From the NCBI GenBank assembly GCA_900708905.1, contig CAADRB010000009.1, positions 2,148,816-2,212,815 on the forward strand: a DNA stretch of 64,000 nucleotides, written 5' to 3'. The notes beneath the pieces were generated by a model. It did no database searches, was not told the DNA's origin, and saw only the letters and a program-made list of their open reading frames with translations. Below, piece after piece: positions 42,961-56,560 of this stretch. The position numbers were made by a program, and so were the translations under genes. Source of the stretch: Hymenolepis diminuta (lineage: Eukaryota > Platyhelminthes > Cestoda > Cyclophyllidea > Hymenolepididae). How positions within the stretch are numbered: position 1 is the stretch's first letter; the number at the start of each line of letters is the position of its first letter.

Positions 42961-45900
42961 ACGTAGATATTGCCTTATTTAGACAGAGCCTTTCGCCAAT
43001 CAAGCCTTACATAGACCATTTTATGTGGTACAGATAAAAGTAGTCATATACAAAACAAAATGCAACCACATTTTGAATGTATAGGTGTTTGAAATCACCT
43101 AAAATAAGCCGAATAGGCCCGTTCAAAACAGAAAAGTAGATTTTTAACAAATAAATTTTTAGGGTATTAGAATCTGTAGTGATTCATTAAATGAAATTTT
43201 GATTTTCTAACTTTTGAAAGAGTGACGTTGAAAGTGCCAAAGATAATTTATATTCTAAGAAGTCACTTTTAAGTGGGAAAAGCTAGTTGAAAAATTAGAT
43301 AAAAATGAAAATGTCACAAGAAGAATGGGAAAAAGGAGCAGCCAGAGTCAAATAAGGATTAATGGGTACATTTCAAAGCTGTAATAGCCTGCTTATAGTT
43401 GTTATCTGAAATATTTGTTGCAAAATAGATTTTTAAATACAACAAATGATGTATGATTTCAGGTAGTAAAGAGGATTTACTGCGATGGAAATTTGTTGCA
43501 GCACACGATGGCCACAGTATTAAATCAATAACCATAAAACCTAAATGATTAAGCCCATCTCACTGCCGCTAAATTATCAGCCTCATTGTACTCCAAGTTA
43601 GAAGACGTGAGAGCAATTGAATGTATCTATTAGAGATAGGATTGTTTTTGGATAGTTAGTTTAATAAAAAATTTAACAAACAGCTTATTAACGAGGGAAA
43701 ACACAGAAACGCGTTGATAGATGTGAATGTGGGACGAAGCATACGTTCTAGCCCACATATGGGCCAAAAAGGAATTAAAGGAATATACATGAGTCGTTGT
43801 TTATGGAGAGTTAACTGTAGATGGTTTAAGACAAAACACCATAATAAAAATATGTCAACCTTGTCAAGTGCATCTGTCGAAGTCTTCCAGAACTGCATTT
43901 GAAAGATACAGAAGAATGGTGTATTGAAAATGTCTGAGGACTAAAATATCACCATTGTAAATATTTTATTTAGTAAATATTGTCTTTCTAATTCGATTCA
44001 GTCTGCATCACGAAGCGAAACAGAGGAGGAAAACGATAACGAATAATATCATAATAACGAAAAACCAGCGGAGGTGGCACTCAGAGGAATAATAAGTTAA
44101 ATACTTTATTTAAAAATCAAAATTTAGAATTACAAGGCCATATAAACACTAACAAACGATCAGACTACCTGAGTTTGTTAGACAAGTTACATAATTAGAG
44201 AAATTTCATATACATTTGATAAAAAAGAAACAATCATAAATCCAGCGTTGGCATTTAATGGATCCAACATACAGATCCATAAGCAACCGAAAATTAAGTC
44301 CTGACTCATATTGAAGTTCTTCTCTAATTGTAATAACATTTTATGTATTGTCTTCAACCACTATAAATACTGTAAATATATCAATTAACAAATAGTCTTT
44401 AATAAATCCCGTGTAAAATGTAGGTCCCTTGAAATTGCTACGAGGAAAATGTCAACGCTCCTCTCTTTACAAATCAGAATAATTCAGTTCTTATATGCAG
44501 TTCAATCGATAAATTAGTACTTAGGCAATTTGAATAATATGATACATACAATTATTGAGCTTAAAAAACTCAATTATACATGAATTTGTTTCCGCAAGAA
44601 AAAATCGATTGGTATTATGTAACTGCCGTAAACAGATGCTTTACCAAGATAGAAAGTTGTAGAATTCAACCCGCCCTAATCAATGTACAAAGAGTAATTT
44701 TTTATTACCTCAAAATCTTTGTTCACATTAAAATAAATTTAACTTTTGGTTTTTTCCCATTTTAATCAAAAGTACAGTATGCCATTTAAAAAATGTACGT
44801 TTAAATAAATGTTTGTTTAAATAAATGTTTCCAGAAAAGAGGATCAATTAAACGCATAAATACTAGGAATTTTGCCTGAAGCAGATTTATTATACCAGTT
44901 TTAATTAATCTAATCAGGTATAGAGGATTCATTCGATTTTAAGCAATTTGGTTTGACCATGAAATATTTCTGTAGGAAAGAATTGAAATATATTGGGTGT
45001 GAGATATGAAAAAAAATTTTATTCAAAAAAATATAAATTTTCATAAACCAGAAAGCAGAGGAGAACTTGCAACTATGCATTACATACATGTTTGTTTATT
45101 AAGAAGCTTTTTTTCAAACGATTTGTTGAAGTAACTTACACTGAATCCGATTTTGGCATTACGGATTACAACCAGATACGTGGCGGTTCAGCTATTCTTG
45201 TTTTTTATAACCTTAAAATTATCAGAAATTGGACATTAGAAGTCCCTGCAGAGCATTGCACCTGAAAAACAATGATGATGTTAGAGCATCGCTTTTCTTT
45301 CCGCAAAAAACTCCGTTTATGGTTGGCAGTTCGCTCAAAGTTCCCTCGAATACTGAGCCTCACACCTTTACCACCGTCTTCAATGTCCATCCTGATTCAA
45401 GCAATGTAGAGGTAGAAAGTCAGGATATCAGAGGAGTCTTATCGCATTTGAATTATAGATTCTTCAGGTTTTCAACTTTTTAATGGACTGATACAGATCA
45501 TTGTATCGTGTGCTAACATTCTGATGTTAAAATATAGGGTTCTTTAACGATTTACTAATTATTTGATTAAGTGTAGTATCTCTTCTGCGACTTTCATACT
45601 GATTTTTATTTGTACGGCCCCGTTATAAATAAACACATCAACCTGCGCTATCCATTCCGGCTTTCTTCGGTTCCGCGCAGACGCCTTCCTCTTTCTCTCA
45701 ATATTTATTTTTTGCTATCTTTCTCACTCTCAGTTTCAATGCTGTTATACAGAATGCTTTCCTTTTCCTTGCAAACCTCGGCCTTCTGCCTAGAAATAAT
45801 TTTGACTTCTATTAGTCACTTGAAACAGCGCTAGTTACATTAACAGAGCTGTTTTCTGTTTCAACCTGTTGATTTCGGTTAATTTTTTAACACTGGCCTA

Positions 45901-47216
45901 TAACCAATAAAAAGGTGGGAGTTGCCGCAGTGAAATTGATTGAATTTATCGCTTTTTATTACAACGATTAAGATACAATAAAAATATTTAATATGATCAG
46001 TTTCCTGCCGCCTTTTCTTGCTTTTTTATGTAAATTCGGGTTTTTAGAATATTATACGGTTAAGGTGTCGCGCAATTTAAAAATAAGCCAACTGCAAATG
46101 CTAAATCAGCGAAATCTGATGGATGTAATCTAGCGCAATCCTGACCGGCTAACCCAACTTCTGCTTATGTCACCAAAAGGGGTAATGAAATTCAGGTCAT
46201 CTCTCCCTCATGCCCTTTACAAGTTGACCTTGCAAAACGTACGAACAGAGGCCGAACCTGGGTGGGACTCTTGTCCCCACCATCTTTTTTTCTACGTGCC
46301 TTGGCCAAAAGATGATGGAAGTAGCAGTGTAGGAATAACATCAAAACCAAGAAAGAGTTGTCGCCATAGTTCTTCCCATAGGAAGGGTAGAAATGTAGTG
46401 ATACTCCGGTTGATTCCATTTTATTGCATTGGCCCAAAGGTCAAATGGTCCGAAGCAATTCCAACTTCTTTTACAGGTTACAAGCAAGTTAAACTAAGCA
46501 AAATATATGTTACAGACCAAAAACTGGGACTGGTAAATATAAAGCGACAAAAACAAAGAAAAGGGAGGGATATAGTAATTATAGCACTTATCAATGAGAG
46601 ATAGAGAGAAAGGGGGTACAAAAAAGGGGCAGCTACAAAAGCAGAAGGAAGGTGGTAGGAGGAGTTACAGATAGGAGAGAAGTGACTGAAGGATCTGCCT
46701 GTAGGATTTGGTCGGCAGATGTTGGAGAAAGGAGAGCCTAGTTGATGTGTGTTAGAAACAGGCAACATTAGAGCGGACCAAGGGGAAGGTTAAACCTGGG
46801 TATTTATAGATAGAGACATTAGAAATGTGGAACAGGTTGAAGGAATTAGAGTAACTAATGTGTAGGAGTTAACAAACAACACTCCCCAAAAAGTAGAAAA
46901 CAAAGAGTTGTACAGGCCAAAATGTATTGAATAAACGACGATGCGGATTCAAGCGAGTAAGAGAGAGATGAGGAATGGAGATAAGAGGGAAGCGTAGGAG
47001 GTGGTAAATGACAAGCGTGTGTATGCGTGTATATAGGGGTGGAAATACAAAAAAATTTTATATTAGTCACTTGCGTTAGGACCCAAGTGTAGATATGAGT
47101 TCTAGTCTACTTTTAATGGAACGGAACGGTTATGAAAAGGGGGATCGATAAATGCGTTTAAACATGACAGGTAGGAGTTTTGAGCCATAAGGAAATAAAG
47201 GCGAGAAACTGACTTA
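42961..47216. other. region upstream of SERCA, repeats but no gene recognised
   Basis: AT-rich to about 45 kb. A repeat at 45222-45320 shares GAAATTGGACA and TTTCTTTCCGCAAA-like blocks with 50200-50310. 43690-43740 shares a block with 36290-36340. Open frames at 46167-46604 (+) and 46192-46437 (-) overlap each other and have no recognisable motif. Confidence 0.45.
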
Positions 47217-48615
47217 TCAGGTTGTAATAGAAGTTCTGTCCATTTTTTAAATTTGGATTAAAGTGAAAATTTTGTCAAAAATACATTCATTTAGTGTTCA
47301 ACATAGTCACCATCTTTATTAATTACATCTTCCCATCTCGCTATAAGCTTTCTGATTCCTTCTTCATACAATTCAGCCCGTTTGGACTCAAAACAAGAAA
47401 CTAGCTTCTCCATTTCGACCTCTTCTCTTGAAGTAAGCCTTTATCCCATTAAATGATTCTGTTAGCTCTGAAAAGATGAAAATCGGTCTGTGCAAGATGG
47501 GGAGAATACGGTGGGTGACGCATGAGATGCATGACTTCCCAGCCAAATTCTTCAATGGAATTTTTGGTTGCTCTTGAAGTGTGGGGTCTGGCATTGTCAT
47601 GGTGCAGAATCACTCCTTTTCCATTGATTAAAGAAGCCCGTGTTTTTCTGTGAAACCGCTTTTAAACGAGTTAGCTGCTGATGGTAAACTTCAGATGTTG
47701 TTATTTGATTGTCACTCATTAGTTCATAATAAACAATTCCCACCCACCATCCACTCCTATCATACACATAAAAGGATTTTGTTCGGGTGCAGTCCACTTC
47801 TCGGTTAGGAAGTGGAATTGACTTTGAACCATGACTTAGCCACNNNNNNNNNNNNNNNNNNNNNNNNNNNNNNNNNNNNNNNNNNNNNNNNNNNNNNNNN
47901 NNNNNNNNNNNNNGTCTTTTGCGCTTAACATTGTTGTAAAGGATCCACCATTTCTCGTGGCTGTCAGTTATGATTCGGTCTAAAAAATGTGTTTGAAATT
48001 CAGTTCACGAGAAGGCAGTGAAACACAACAGGTCACACGCCGTTGCTTGTTCATTTCTAACTAATCATGTGGGGGGAGGGGGCCCATTTGGCAGCCTTTG
48101 AGACTTTGCCAAGTCACTTCATGCCAAGCCATATATATGGTCATATGGCTTACGTGAAAGGTTTTGCTCAGTTCTCTAGTAGTGCAGGTTGGATTTTCAT
48201 CAATGGCAACTTCCAATTGTTCAGAATTGGGTTTTTTTGAGCACCTTGCTCTCGGTTCGTTTTTCAGGCTGAAGTCATCCATTTGAAACTTGAAAGTGAA
48301 AACCGCCTTCTGCAGGTCTTTTCATTCACAACATCATTTCCATAAGTGTTTTTGAGTGTTTTTGCTCAAAGAGAGCTTGTCGTGTTCCCTTTATGAAATT
48401 CAAACAGTAAAATATGCCCGATATGCTCTTTATTTGGAGTGCACATTAGGGCTAGAAAGAGTTATTAGCAAAGATAATTATCACATAACCTGAAAGAAGA
48501 AATGACATTTTATTAATTATTATAGATAAGCATACAACATTAACAAGCTCAATTGAGGTAATCGTGTTCTAAACACATAGCTCAAAGATTGGACGAAACT
48601 TCCATTACAACCTGA
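47217..48615 (-). mobile_element. mariner transposon, full length but broken, TA target duplication
   Basis: Terminal repeats read inward as TCAGGTTGTAATGGAAGTTT (48615 downward) and TCAGGTTGTAATAGAAGTTC (47217 upward), with TA at 48616-48617 and 47215-47216. Length is 1329 bp without the Ns. The minus strand encodes an N-terminal HTH part (48061-48282: DFSLKNEPRA, ENPTCTTRELSKTFHVSHMT), then the first catalytic block TDSHEKWWILYNNVKRKR, the gap, then the C-terminal half (HDNARPH; YSPHLAQTDFHLF). Several frameshifts and stops disable it. The C-terminal half repeats 1-627 in inverted orientation with the same frameshifts and about two base differences. Confidence 0.95.
47844..47913. other. assembly gap of 70 Ns inside the mariner
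   Basis: The gap separates the two halves of one transposon. Transposase codons stop at KRKR plus one base and resume at W-L, which are normally three codons apart with one Gln between them, so very little real sequence is missing. Confidence 0.97.
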
Positions 48616-48617
48616 TA

Positions 48618-51600
48618 TTTTCATAGGGGATGCGAATAAATAGTAATTTTGGAAAATACAGAGTCATCCTTCAAGATAAAAGACAGTATGAAAAACCAAC
48701 TGAAGCGGTAGGGGTAAAGGGATGGTGATTAAGGAGATGAAAAGAGGTAAGTATTTTCTGACGATAATTTGAATTTCCGGGGGAGTTCTGATAGGTATGT
48801 TGATGTATGTCTAACGTTAAAATCTTTCTGATTGGTGGCGTTCCGATAATCTCCAAGCTGCCTAAAAGAAAATTCAGATACCTCAGAAACCGTCAATCAT
48901 GGGAAATTCATAAAAGTGTAATTGGAAATTGTTTCTTAGAGTTAAAAAAGTTCCAATAAATTTTTTAATCGGAAGTTGGCCATACTAGGTTACGTCAACA
49001 TTTTTGGTTAGAAATAAATTAGATTTAATTAGACGGGAAAGTACTGTTTCAAATCATCGATTCTTTTTCATTTTTTGATAATACATGCTAACTGTATATG
49101 AAACTCAATCATTATTGTTGTGTTCACAAATTATTGCTCTCATGTCTTGTAAAATTTATTAATATCTTATGAATTGGTCTCCATAATGTTCAAAATTGCT
49201 AAAATAGTCTATAAATACAGAATCGTGTTTAATAAACCTTAAATGCCTATAATCATTTGTAAAATATATACACTAATCCTGCTGATGAAATGCACCAAAT
49301 AGGTTACCAAATTAGGGTTTCATCCCCAATTATGAAGACGTAGAAAAAAAATAATTTGTTTCAAAAGGCAAGACTAAATAGGAAAATAAATGAAAATTTC
49401 GTCATTAGGAATTAAAACCTCTCTCTCCCCTTTCGAATATATAGACAAATTGTACTCCAGAGCTAAAGTAAAGTATGGTACATGAAAAACTGAGTTCATT
49501 ACCCCTATTTCATATCTTTTTAGACTAATTTGTTATTCCCCCTATTCCGATGTCTTTCCTTGCTTGCTGAGGTATAAACAATAATAATAATGATATACGA
49601 TTAAAATTCATCCAGTGTTTCGGTTATCGTCTCCCTATGTATCTTCAGTGTGCATGTCATATAAACGAGTTCATTTTTTTATTAAATAGCTTCCTAACCC
49701 ATTTGAAAAGTGTTTTCCAGCACCTATCTTGAAAAGAGCGATAGCAGTACGAAGTCTCCCAGGTGATAAACTCGAATTCTGCATCCCTAGACTTTACCAG
49801 AGCGGTTTGCCATTTCACTCACCGGATTTGCATCGACAGACATCAAACCCGTAATATCTACCTTAGCTAAAGAAAATTTTATATTCCAGAACATACCATA
49901 ATTGGTGTTTATCTACGCACGTGTGCTTATTGACAAAATTAATTATGCTGATGTATGTGTTAATCTGATTCCCCCTGCATGTTATACATTTATTTATAGA
50001 CAAGTGGATGCATAACCCATGCCGAGGGCAACTAATTTGGCCTTTGGGATTCGAGATAATTATCTCTCTTCTCTTCGGTTCGATAAGCATATGCTGATCC
50101 TTTATCAAACCGTCACCCACTGAATTTGATGCCAGTGTTAAGGATGACATTCTGATGAGTGGCATTTCAACCATTCTCGTATTTTGGCCTGAAATGACCG
50201 GAAATTGGACACTGAAGGTCCTTATCCATCATTTCATCCAGGGAATGGTGATTCTTTTGATAGCGAAGGAGCATTTCCTTTCTGCAAACATTTACTCAAT
50301 CCATTGATTTCTGTGACAAAGCTTGCATCGTAAAGATGATCAGTCATTCTATTAACGTTCACTGGAAGATGAAAGTTAAAGTTTCAAGTTTTCGGAAAAT
50401 TAATTTTGGAAAAAATACAAGAATGGTTATCTATTTATTCGATATTGGAATAGAAATGAGTGATCTACCTTATCTTAATCGGGTATTTATAGAAAATTCC
50501 TATGGATGTTAGATTTATGCAACTTCAAGAGAATAATACATAAAGTAGACACCATATGGGAGATTATTTATCTCCAATACAACATACTACCAAGGCATCA
50601 GAAGCGGGCTAGATATTTTTTTCCGGTCTTTATTTTTATTGTTATTGATTTACCATATATTTGTAGTCAGTTTGACATCGGTAGGTTGAGAAACTATGTC
50701 TAATTGTTTTCCATTGAAGAAATCAGTCTAAAAATTTTTTTGCAAATTCTACGCCTTAACTCTAACTGAAATAAAAATGCTTGGGAAATCAAAAATTACG
50801 AATATGATGCGTGGTGTATTCACGTGGGTTCCAGTCTACGTAAGATAGTGCATTTTTTACTGAAAAGTATTCACCTATGACAAATGACTATTTAGTGCGC
50901 ATAAAGACTTATGACGCCCGATTCCTTCGGCCTTTTGTGTTCATATGCTTTGTATCCGTTCCCTAACCCAAATGCCTTATTTCCTCTCCACTTTCTTTGG
51001 TTAACACTACTTGGTAATCGATCACGTTTAACCATTGCTCCGTGCCCCGTTAAAACCACATGATGAATCATAGGTCTGCTCGGTCTAAACAGTCGCAAAG
51101 TGACTCAAAAAAGGAGACAAAGCAGGATAGCCCTTCTAAGGGTACTTTCTATATCCATATCAAACAATTCAGCTTTCAAGCCGGTAGTTTAATATGTAAC
51201 CGAGCTCTCCCTAAACTATCCCTTCTTATCTCTCTTCTCTGTAATCGTCTAATGCGTCAGTGGTCCGTCTCAGCCCTCATTCTTCTGATTTGGAAAGGTC
51301 GTTTTATTCTGTTAATCTTCAATATCATTAGATTTTAAAAGAAGTATCTCTAATTCTTATTAAAATAGGTATTAAAAATATCTTTATATTGAATTAGTGC
51401 TACTTTATTGGCGAACACGTCATTTCCTAGACACAACTTTCAAACTTATTATATTTAGCAGCATTGTGAATTAGTTCTACTTTAAATCAAAATACCTTTG
51501 CATTTTGTCGACAATATTCTGCTTTATTTATTGTTATTTATTTATCTGTTTCAACATGATTATTTAAATAATACTTATCATTATAAATACCTCAATTAAG

Positions 51601-54070
51601 GTAATTTTCAGGACGTCTCAAAACTTGGCTCTCGCTAAGTTTTATAAGGGCCTTTATATATGCTTCATGCCCCTACGCGTACGAAATTTAACTTTGATGT
51701 GAACATTAGACGATTTTTTACCTTAGAAAATCCTTTAATGGAAGACAGGAACTAAGAGTCCATTTTCAAATAATTCATTGTTGTTAAGTACAATTTCTAT
51801 TCATTTGGTTAAAATAAGCATCTCTTCAAAATCGCTATTTTCCATTATTTTGACAAATTTTGTTATAATAACACACAGTAAGGCATATAAACGTAAAATT
51901 TATTATGGTTGAAAGCATTTGAAAACGAAACACTAAAATATTTCAATAAATAGAAGTTAAGGGTATCTAATATTTTCAGATTTTTTAGGCATGTTTACAA
52001 TAGGATATAATCCGCTTTAATTAATACCAGCGTAGTGGGAAGGTATATAATAAAAGGGCCAATGATGTCAGTGTCTTGCCAGCTTTATTGTATTTTAATA
52101 CTTGGGAAACAGTGTGTTAATGCAATGCTGGAAGAAAAGTATTTGATGGTAATGTGATGATCAACTGAATTTTTGTGGAATTCGTGATTTTTAACTAATA
52201 TTCAATGAACCATTTGTTACTTATTATTATTTAGTCTTAGTACTATTATTTTGACTGAAATTAACTTAATAGAAAAGCCATGAGTCAAAAAATTAATTCG
52301 AGTAAAATAGCTCTAGTCAACGATAATTGATCCACGCTAATTTGGGTCTGTGAAAACACAGAGAGTCCCAACATAGCTTATTTAATAAACTGTTTCTTTG
52401 ATACATGGCTATCGCGGAGACAATTTGAATTGGGAAGACTCAAAATAAGTTTATTCCGATGAGAGATGGGATATGTTGACAAACACTAGCATTCGCTGAA
52501 AGGAACGAGCGAGAAAATTACGGAAAGAAGAGATCTTGAAAAAATCAAAGGAAAAACAACGAAAATGCCTATCTCCAAGGGATATTGAAGCGAGGGTCAG
52601 TGGTTCTTTGTCAAGTGAATAAAAATAATTAGGACTGTACAAACTAGTTCTTTACCGATATGGTTCGTTGGCTTATGTCTTACGAATTCAGTATTCAATT
52701 TCATTATTTGTCTCCTGGGTTCGTGAGTAAATTCATGCCCATGTTGTCAATAGTTTATAGCAAATTTGGTTAAACTAGACAGTTGATCATGCCATTTTAA
52801 TGGTAGAGTTAAGGTAATAAAGAAATACCAAAATACATGATTTTAACAAAAAGGAACTCATGAAAGTCTCCACGAGATTGAATATTTAGTGAAAACAAAA
52901 ATACTGACGAATAATGAACCTCTATTAAGCAAGATCTGATAAAGATCTAATGGATACAATAAAATTTAATAATACTCTGGAAATTATAAATTGGAGCATT
53001 AATATTATTGACAATTTAAATTAACTCCCAAATGTGAAAATTATCATTTCTTTTTTTAAGCTTAATCACTGTTACAATTTTTGTCTCAAAATAAAAGTTT
53101 CCAATTGCTTTCATGCATGGGAAATAACTGGTAGCAAAATTATCTTATGAAAAGCCGACCATTGCTAAAGATTTTCGCTCTCACCCTAATGTTTTCTGAA
53201 ATGGATAAAGTGTTTCAGATTGTTAAGACGTTGCGGTTTGGTGTGGATTTTGTGAAATTATGCATTAGAAGCTTATTGATAACTACATACGCACTTCAGA
53301 CCCGACTTGAGCGTTTATCTATAAAATGTAAAGAATTAAAATTTTGACTTCTAATCTCAGAGTTAAAATTCACTCCAACCGCGCTTTTCTGTCGATTTTT
53401 CGGTATGTATGCGTATGACTCATGTCTCGGCCTTCAAGTCGTTTATAGATCTTCTTCCTTTATATGACTCCCTCACATTGAACTCTGACACAATCCCCCT
53501 TCACCGGTCAGTAATTTTTTTGTTCCACCTTGGCGGTTTATAAGCTAGAACACATTATTCATATTTATTCAATCCGATTGAAATTATAATATTTGGGATA
53601 AAATTATAAAATTCATTAAAATTCCCACTATTTATTTGAGAAATTATTTGGGCTGCTCTTACTTTATTAATCCGTTTGATCAAAAGAGGCATCAAAATAC
53701 GATTTCAAATGAGAAAAATAGAGTTTTCAACGTTATATTTGCAGAGGGCACAGTAAATATGAAGACTTAGCCATATAAAAACCAAGATTTCTCTGAATCT
53801 CGGTTTATGATTGGTGCCTCTACCTTCTAGAACTCTGAAAAGGTGGAGTTTGGTTTTCAAGGCAAAATATGGTAAAAATATTGTACTAAATATATGTTTT
53901 TATGAAAGAAAAATCGCGTACAATACTGTTTTCGGTATTGCCCATTGTCCAGTTTAAAAGATTGGGTGATGGAGAGATGAATAACTTATGGCTAGTTTAT
54001 ACTCAGATTTGCAGCTCTGATATTAGAAAATTTATTTTACGGCCAGAGCTCAATTCATAAATTTTACTCT
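48618..54070. other. AT-rich intergenic DNA, no gene recognised
   Basis: Only short chance frames are seen. It includes a SINE-like copy (49690-49860), the 50200-50310 repeat, and a GC-richer block at 50890-51300 with pyrimidine-rich sequence. No splice-compatible coding series was found. Confidence 0.5.
49690..49860 (-). repeat. SINE-like repeat, minus orientation, diverged
   Basis: It begins on the + strand with CATTTGAAAAGTGTTTTCCAGC, the reverse complement of the 3' hairpin of the SINE-like family. The tRNA-like head is diverged. Confidence 0.42.
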
Positions 54071-54074
54071 AAAT

Positions 54075-54275
54075 AATTCCCAGGCATATTTGGGAAAGCG
54101 TTTTCCGACGATCATCATGGGTTAGTGGGCTGGGCATCAGGAGCTCCCTTGTCAGAAACTCCAATATTATCAGTTCCTCTATCATCCAAACTTAACCAAT
54201 GTTGTTGGTCATTCCATTGGGTACTGAACCCGTGATCTCTGTTTTGCAATGCTTACTCTAGTCCTTTTCTTTAAC
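54075..54275 (-). repeat. SINE-like repeat, minus orientation
   Basis: The + strand shows GGGAAAGCGTTTTCC (3' hairpin), CTTAACCAATGTTGTTGG (body) and ACTGAACCCGTGATCTCT (B box reversed), matching the family order backwards. Confidence 0.62.
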
Positions 54276-54869
54276 TTACAATTAAGGTGCCTATTATTAC
54301 TTATATTGATCCGCCTAAAATAAGTTAAAATCAGTTATATTAAGTGTGTCGAAGTCGATTTCTAACAGTTTTCTTCCACTTTATAATAGCTAATTGCCTG
54401 TCGACACCGAGCTAACTGTAATGGTTGCTTAGTGTTTATGGAAATCCAATCGTTTTATCCGGTCTTTCAGTGTACAAGCAAGTGGGAGAAATTGCGTTTG
54501 AAAAAAACAAAATTAGCGTAAATCATCATCATGATTATGTGGGCTGAAGAGAGCTATTAGATCTATCAGAGCTTTTCTTCAGCGCAAAATTAATCAAAGA
54601 AATACAAAATATCTAAAATTTTAATTGCGGGAAGCAATGGACATCAATTGACTGCAAGTCTAACAAATGATAAATAGAAGTGGGTCAAACAAATACATAG
54701 AGTAGCTTCAAGTTATAAAGGGCCTTACTTCGTTTGAATTCTGGACTTTGGTTTGTACAATATTCACTAAATGGGCAGTTCACGTTCCAAAATTCAAACT
54801 TCACGATTCGTCCCTGGATTGCACCAAATGTTTATCCACGATATTCCAGTGCCTATTGACCAGTATTAT

Positions 54870-54925
54870 TCAATTAAGGATGGTCGGTCTTGCCGCTTAA
54901 CTTCATTTTTTTTCCCATGATCTTA
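54870..54925 (+). repeat. dispersed repeat, left arm of an inverted pair
   Basis: ATTAAGGATGGTCGGTCTTG CCGCTTAACTTCATTTTT matches the reverse complement of about 61985-62045 with few differences. Confidence 0.7.
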
Positions 54926-56374
54926 TGTGATATTCAACAGTTTGCAACTTTAGTATAGCAAAGATGAGATATGTAGAACATATATGTTTATATTATTTAT
55001 GTAACATCAACAGTAATACTGATTTTCTATATTTAACCGAAAATAACGAGATATTTAACTATCTCCCAGTTTAATTTTGGAGAGATTTCTTTTATTGATC
55101 CCTATAATAATCTAAGGAATTATGATACACTCTGTCGATAAAGGGGAAATAATTATTTTAATGGCTTAAATAATTGACATGGTATGAAATTTATTAGATA
55201 TGGGTATAATGTTATAACTGTTATAATATTTTAATGAAATGGCATATAATGCTTAACTCAATTGATGTTATTACTATTCGAATATGGAGAGAAAAGTGAA
55301 GTAAAAGATTTTCGGTCTTGAAGAGTATTTTGGCTTTTTAATGAACGAGGGTTTTGAAGGATAACTCTCTATGCATTTTCAGAATTACTTTTTAATCGCA
55401 TTTTCTATGACAATACTTCGTTTTATCGTTCACGAAACTGGAGTGAACGATCCTTTATGTCCCTATGAAGCATGACTTCTATCTGTCATGTCTAAACGCG
55501 CCCATCGATTTTCCCCCCCCCCCTTTCTATAACGGCCTCGTTTCACCTAAAATGCACATCTGCATTCATATTCTCGTGCATCCTTACCCAAGTGACTCAA
55601 TAAAGCTATCTTTGTTTACCACGCACGCCTCAGCACCCTCCCCTCCCCCCCCCTCTATCTCTCCCTCAGTCACTCGTTTGTTTCAAACCCGTTGTGGCTT
55701 CCTCGAGCACATTTTGGTGTAATTAACTCTTGGTGTTCTGCCTCACGATTGTTATTAGCTCTTACTCAAACAGCTGCGAATTGGTGGCTGTTATTACTGT
55801 TGTAATTTGTTAGCTGCAAACCGTTAGTTGTTATCTCAACTCCAAAAGTTTACATTCGCTTGTTTCATACGTGAAGGAAAACTAAAATTGTAATTAAATT
55901 AGCAACATTAAACGTATTAAACGCAATTAGATAAGTTAATCAAATTCAATGTGTGGAAGTGATGCTAAATTCAACGAACCAATAAATATGAAAGAACAGC
56001 TAAGGTGCTTGACCTTCTATATCAGTATCGTGAATTTGATGATAATGAATTAATGTAGTTTACTAGTCACATCCAATCTTTCAAACCGACAACAGCGTCG
56101 TGAAATATTTAATGTATCTAGCTCATCTAAAATTTTATATATTAGTTCGAATTGTAGCCGATATGCAAAAAGAAATGGGAGATAGATATTGCATTATATT
56201 AGTGAAATGTACTAGTATTCGCAAAGAATTTCTCTGAGTACTCTTTAAATGTTTCTTAATAATTTCCTTTTGAAACTAATTGATTTATAAATTTACATTA
56301 ATATTTAATATAAAACTGAATATGGTATCATATAGGATTTTATTAAATGACTTCAATTCTTTTAATAATTCACA

Positions 56375-56560
56375 AATCCATTTTGGAAAGTGTTTTCCAA
56401 CGCTCATTTTGAATAAAGATTGGGGGCATGGAGTCATCCTCCATATTAGCCGGACTTAACCAATGTGGCTGGGCATTCCATTCAATGGATGTGCGCTGAT
56501 GAGAATCAAACTTTTAACATGGCAGACATACACGGTGACCAATGCGTCACTTAAAAATTT
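56375..56560 (-). repeat. SINE-like repeat, minus orientation, near full length
   Basis: The + strand shows TGGAAAGTGTTTTCCAACGC, GCCGGACTTAACCAATGTGG, GAGAATCAAACTTTTAACAT and GGTGACCAATGCG. Reverse-complemented, these match 3015-3215 and 14655-14850 in order. Confidence 0.65.

Noticed and set aside
46167..46604. 145-codon plus-strand frame as a gene
   Set aside because: No motif, no splice partner, and an equally plausible antisense frame (46192-46437) overlaps it.
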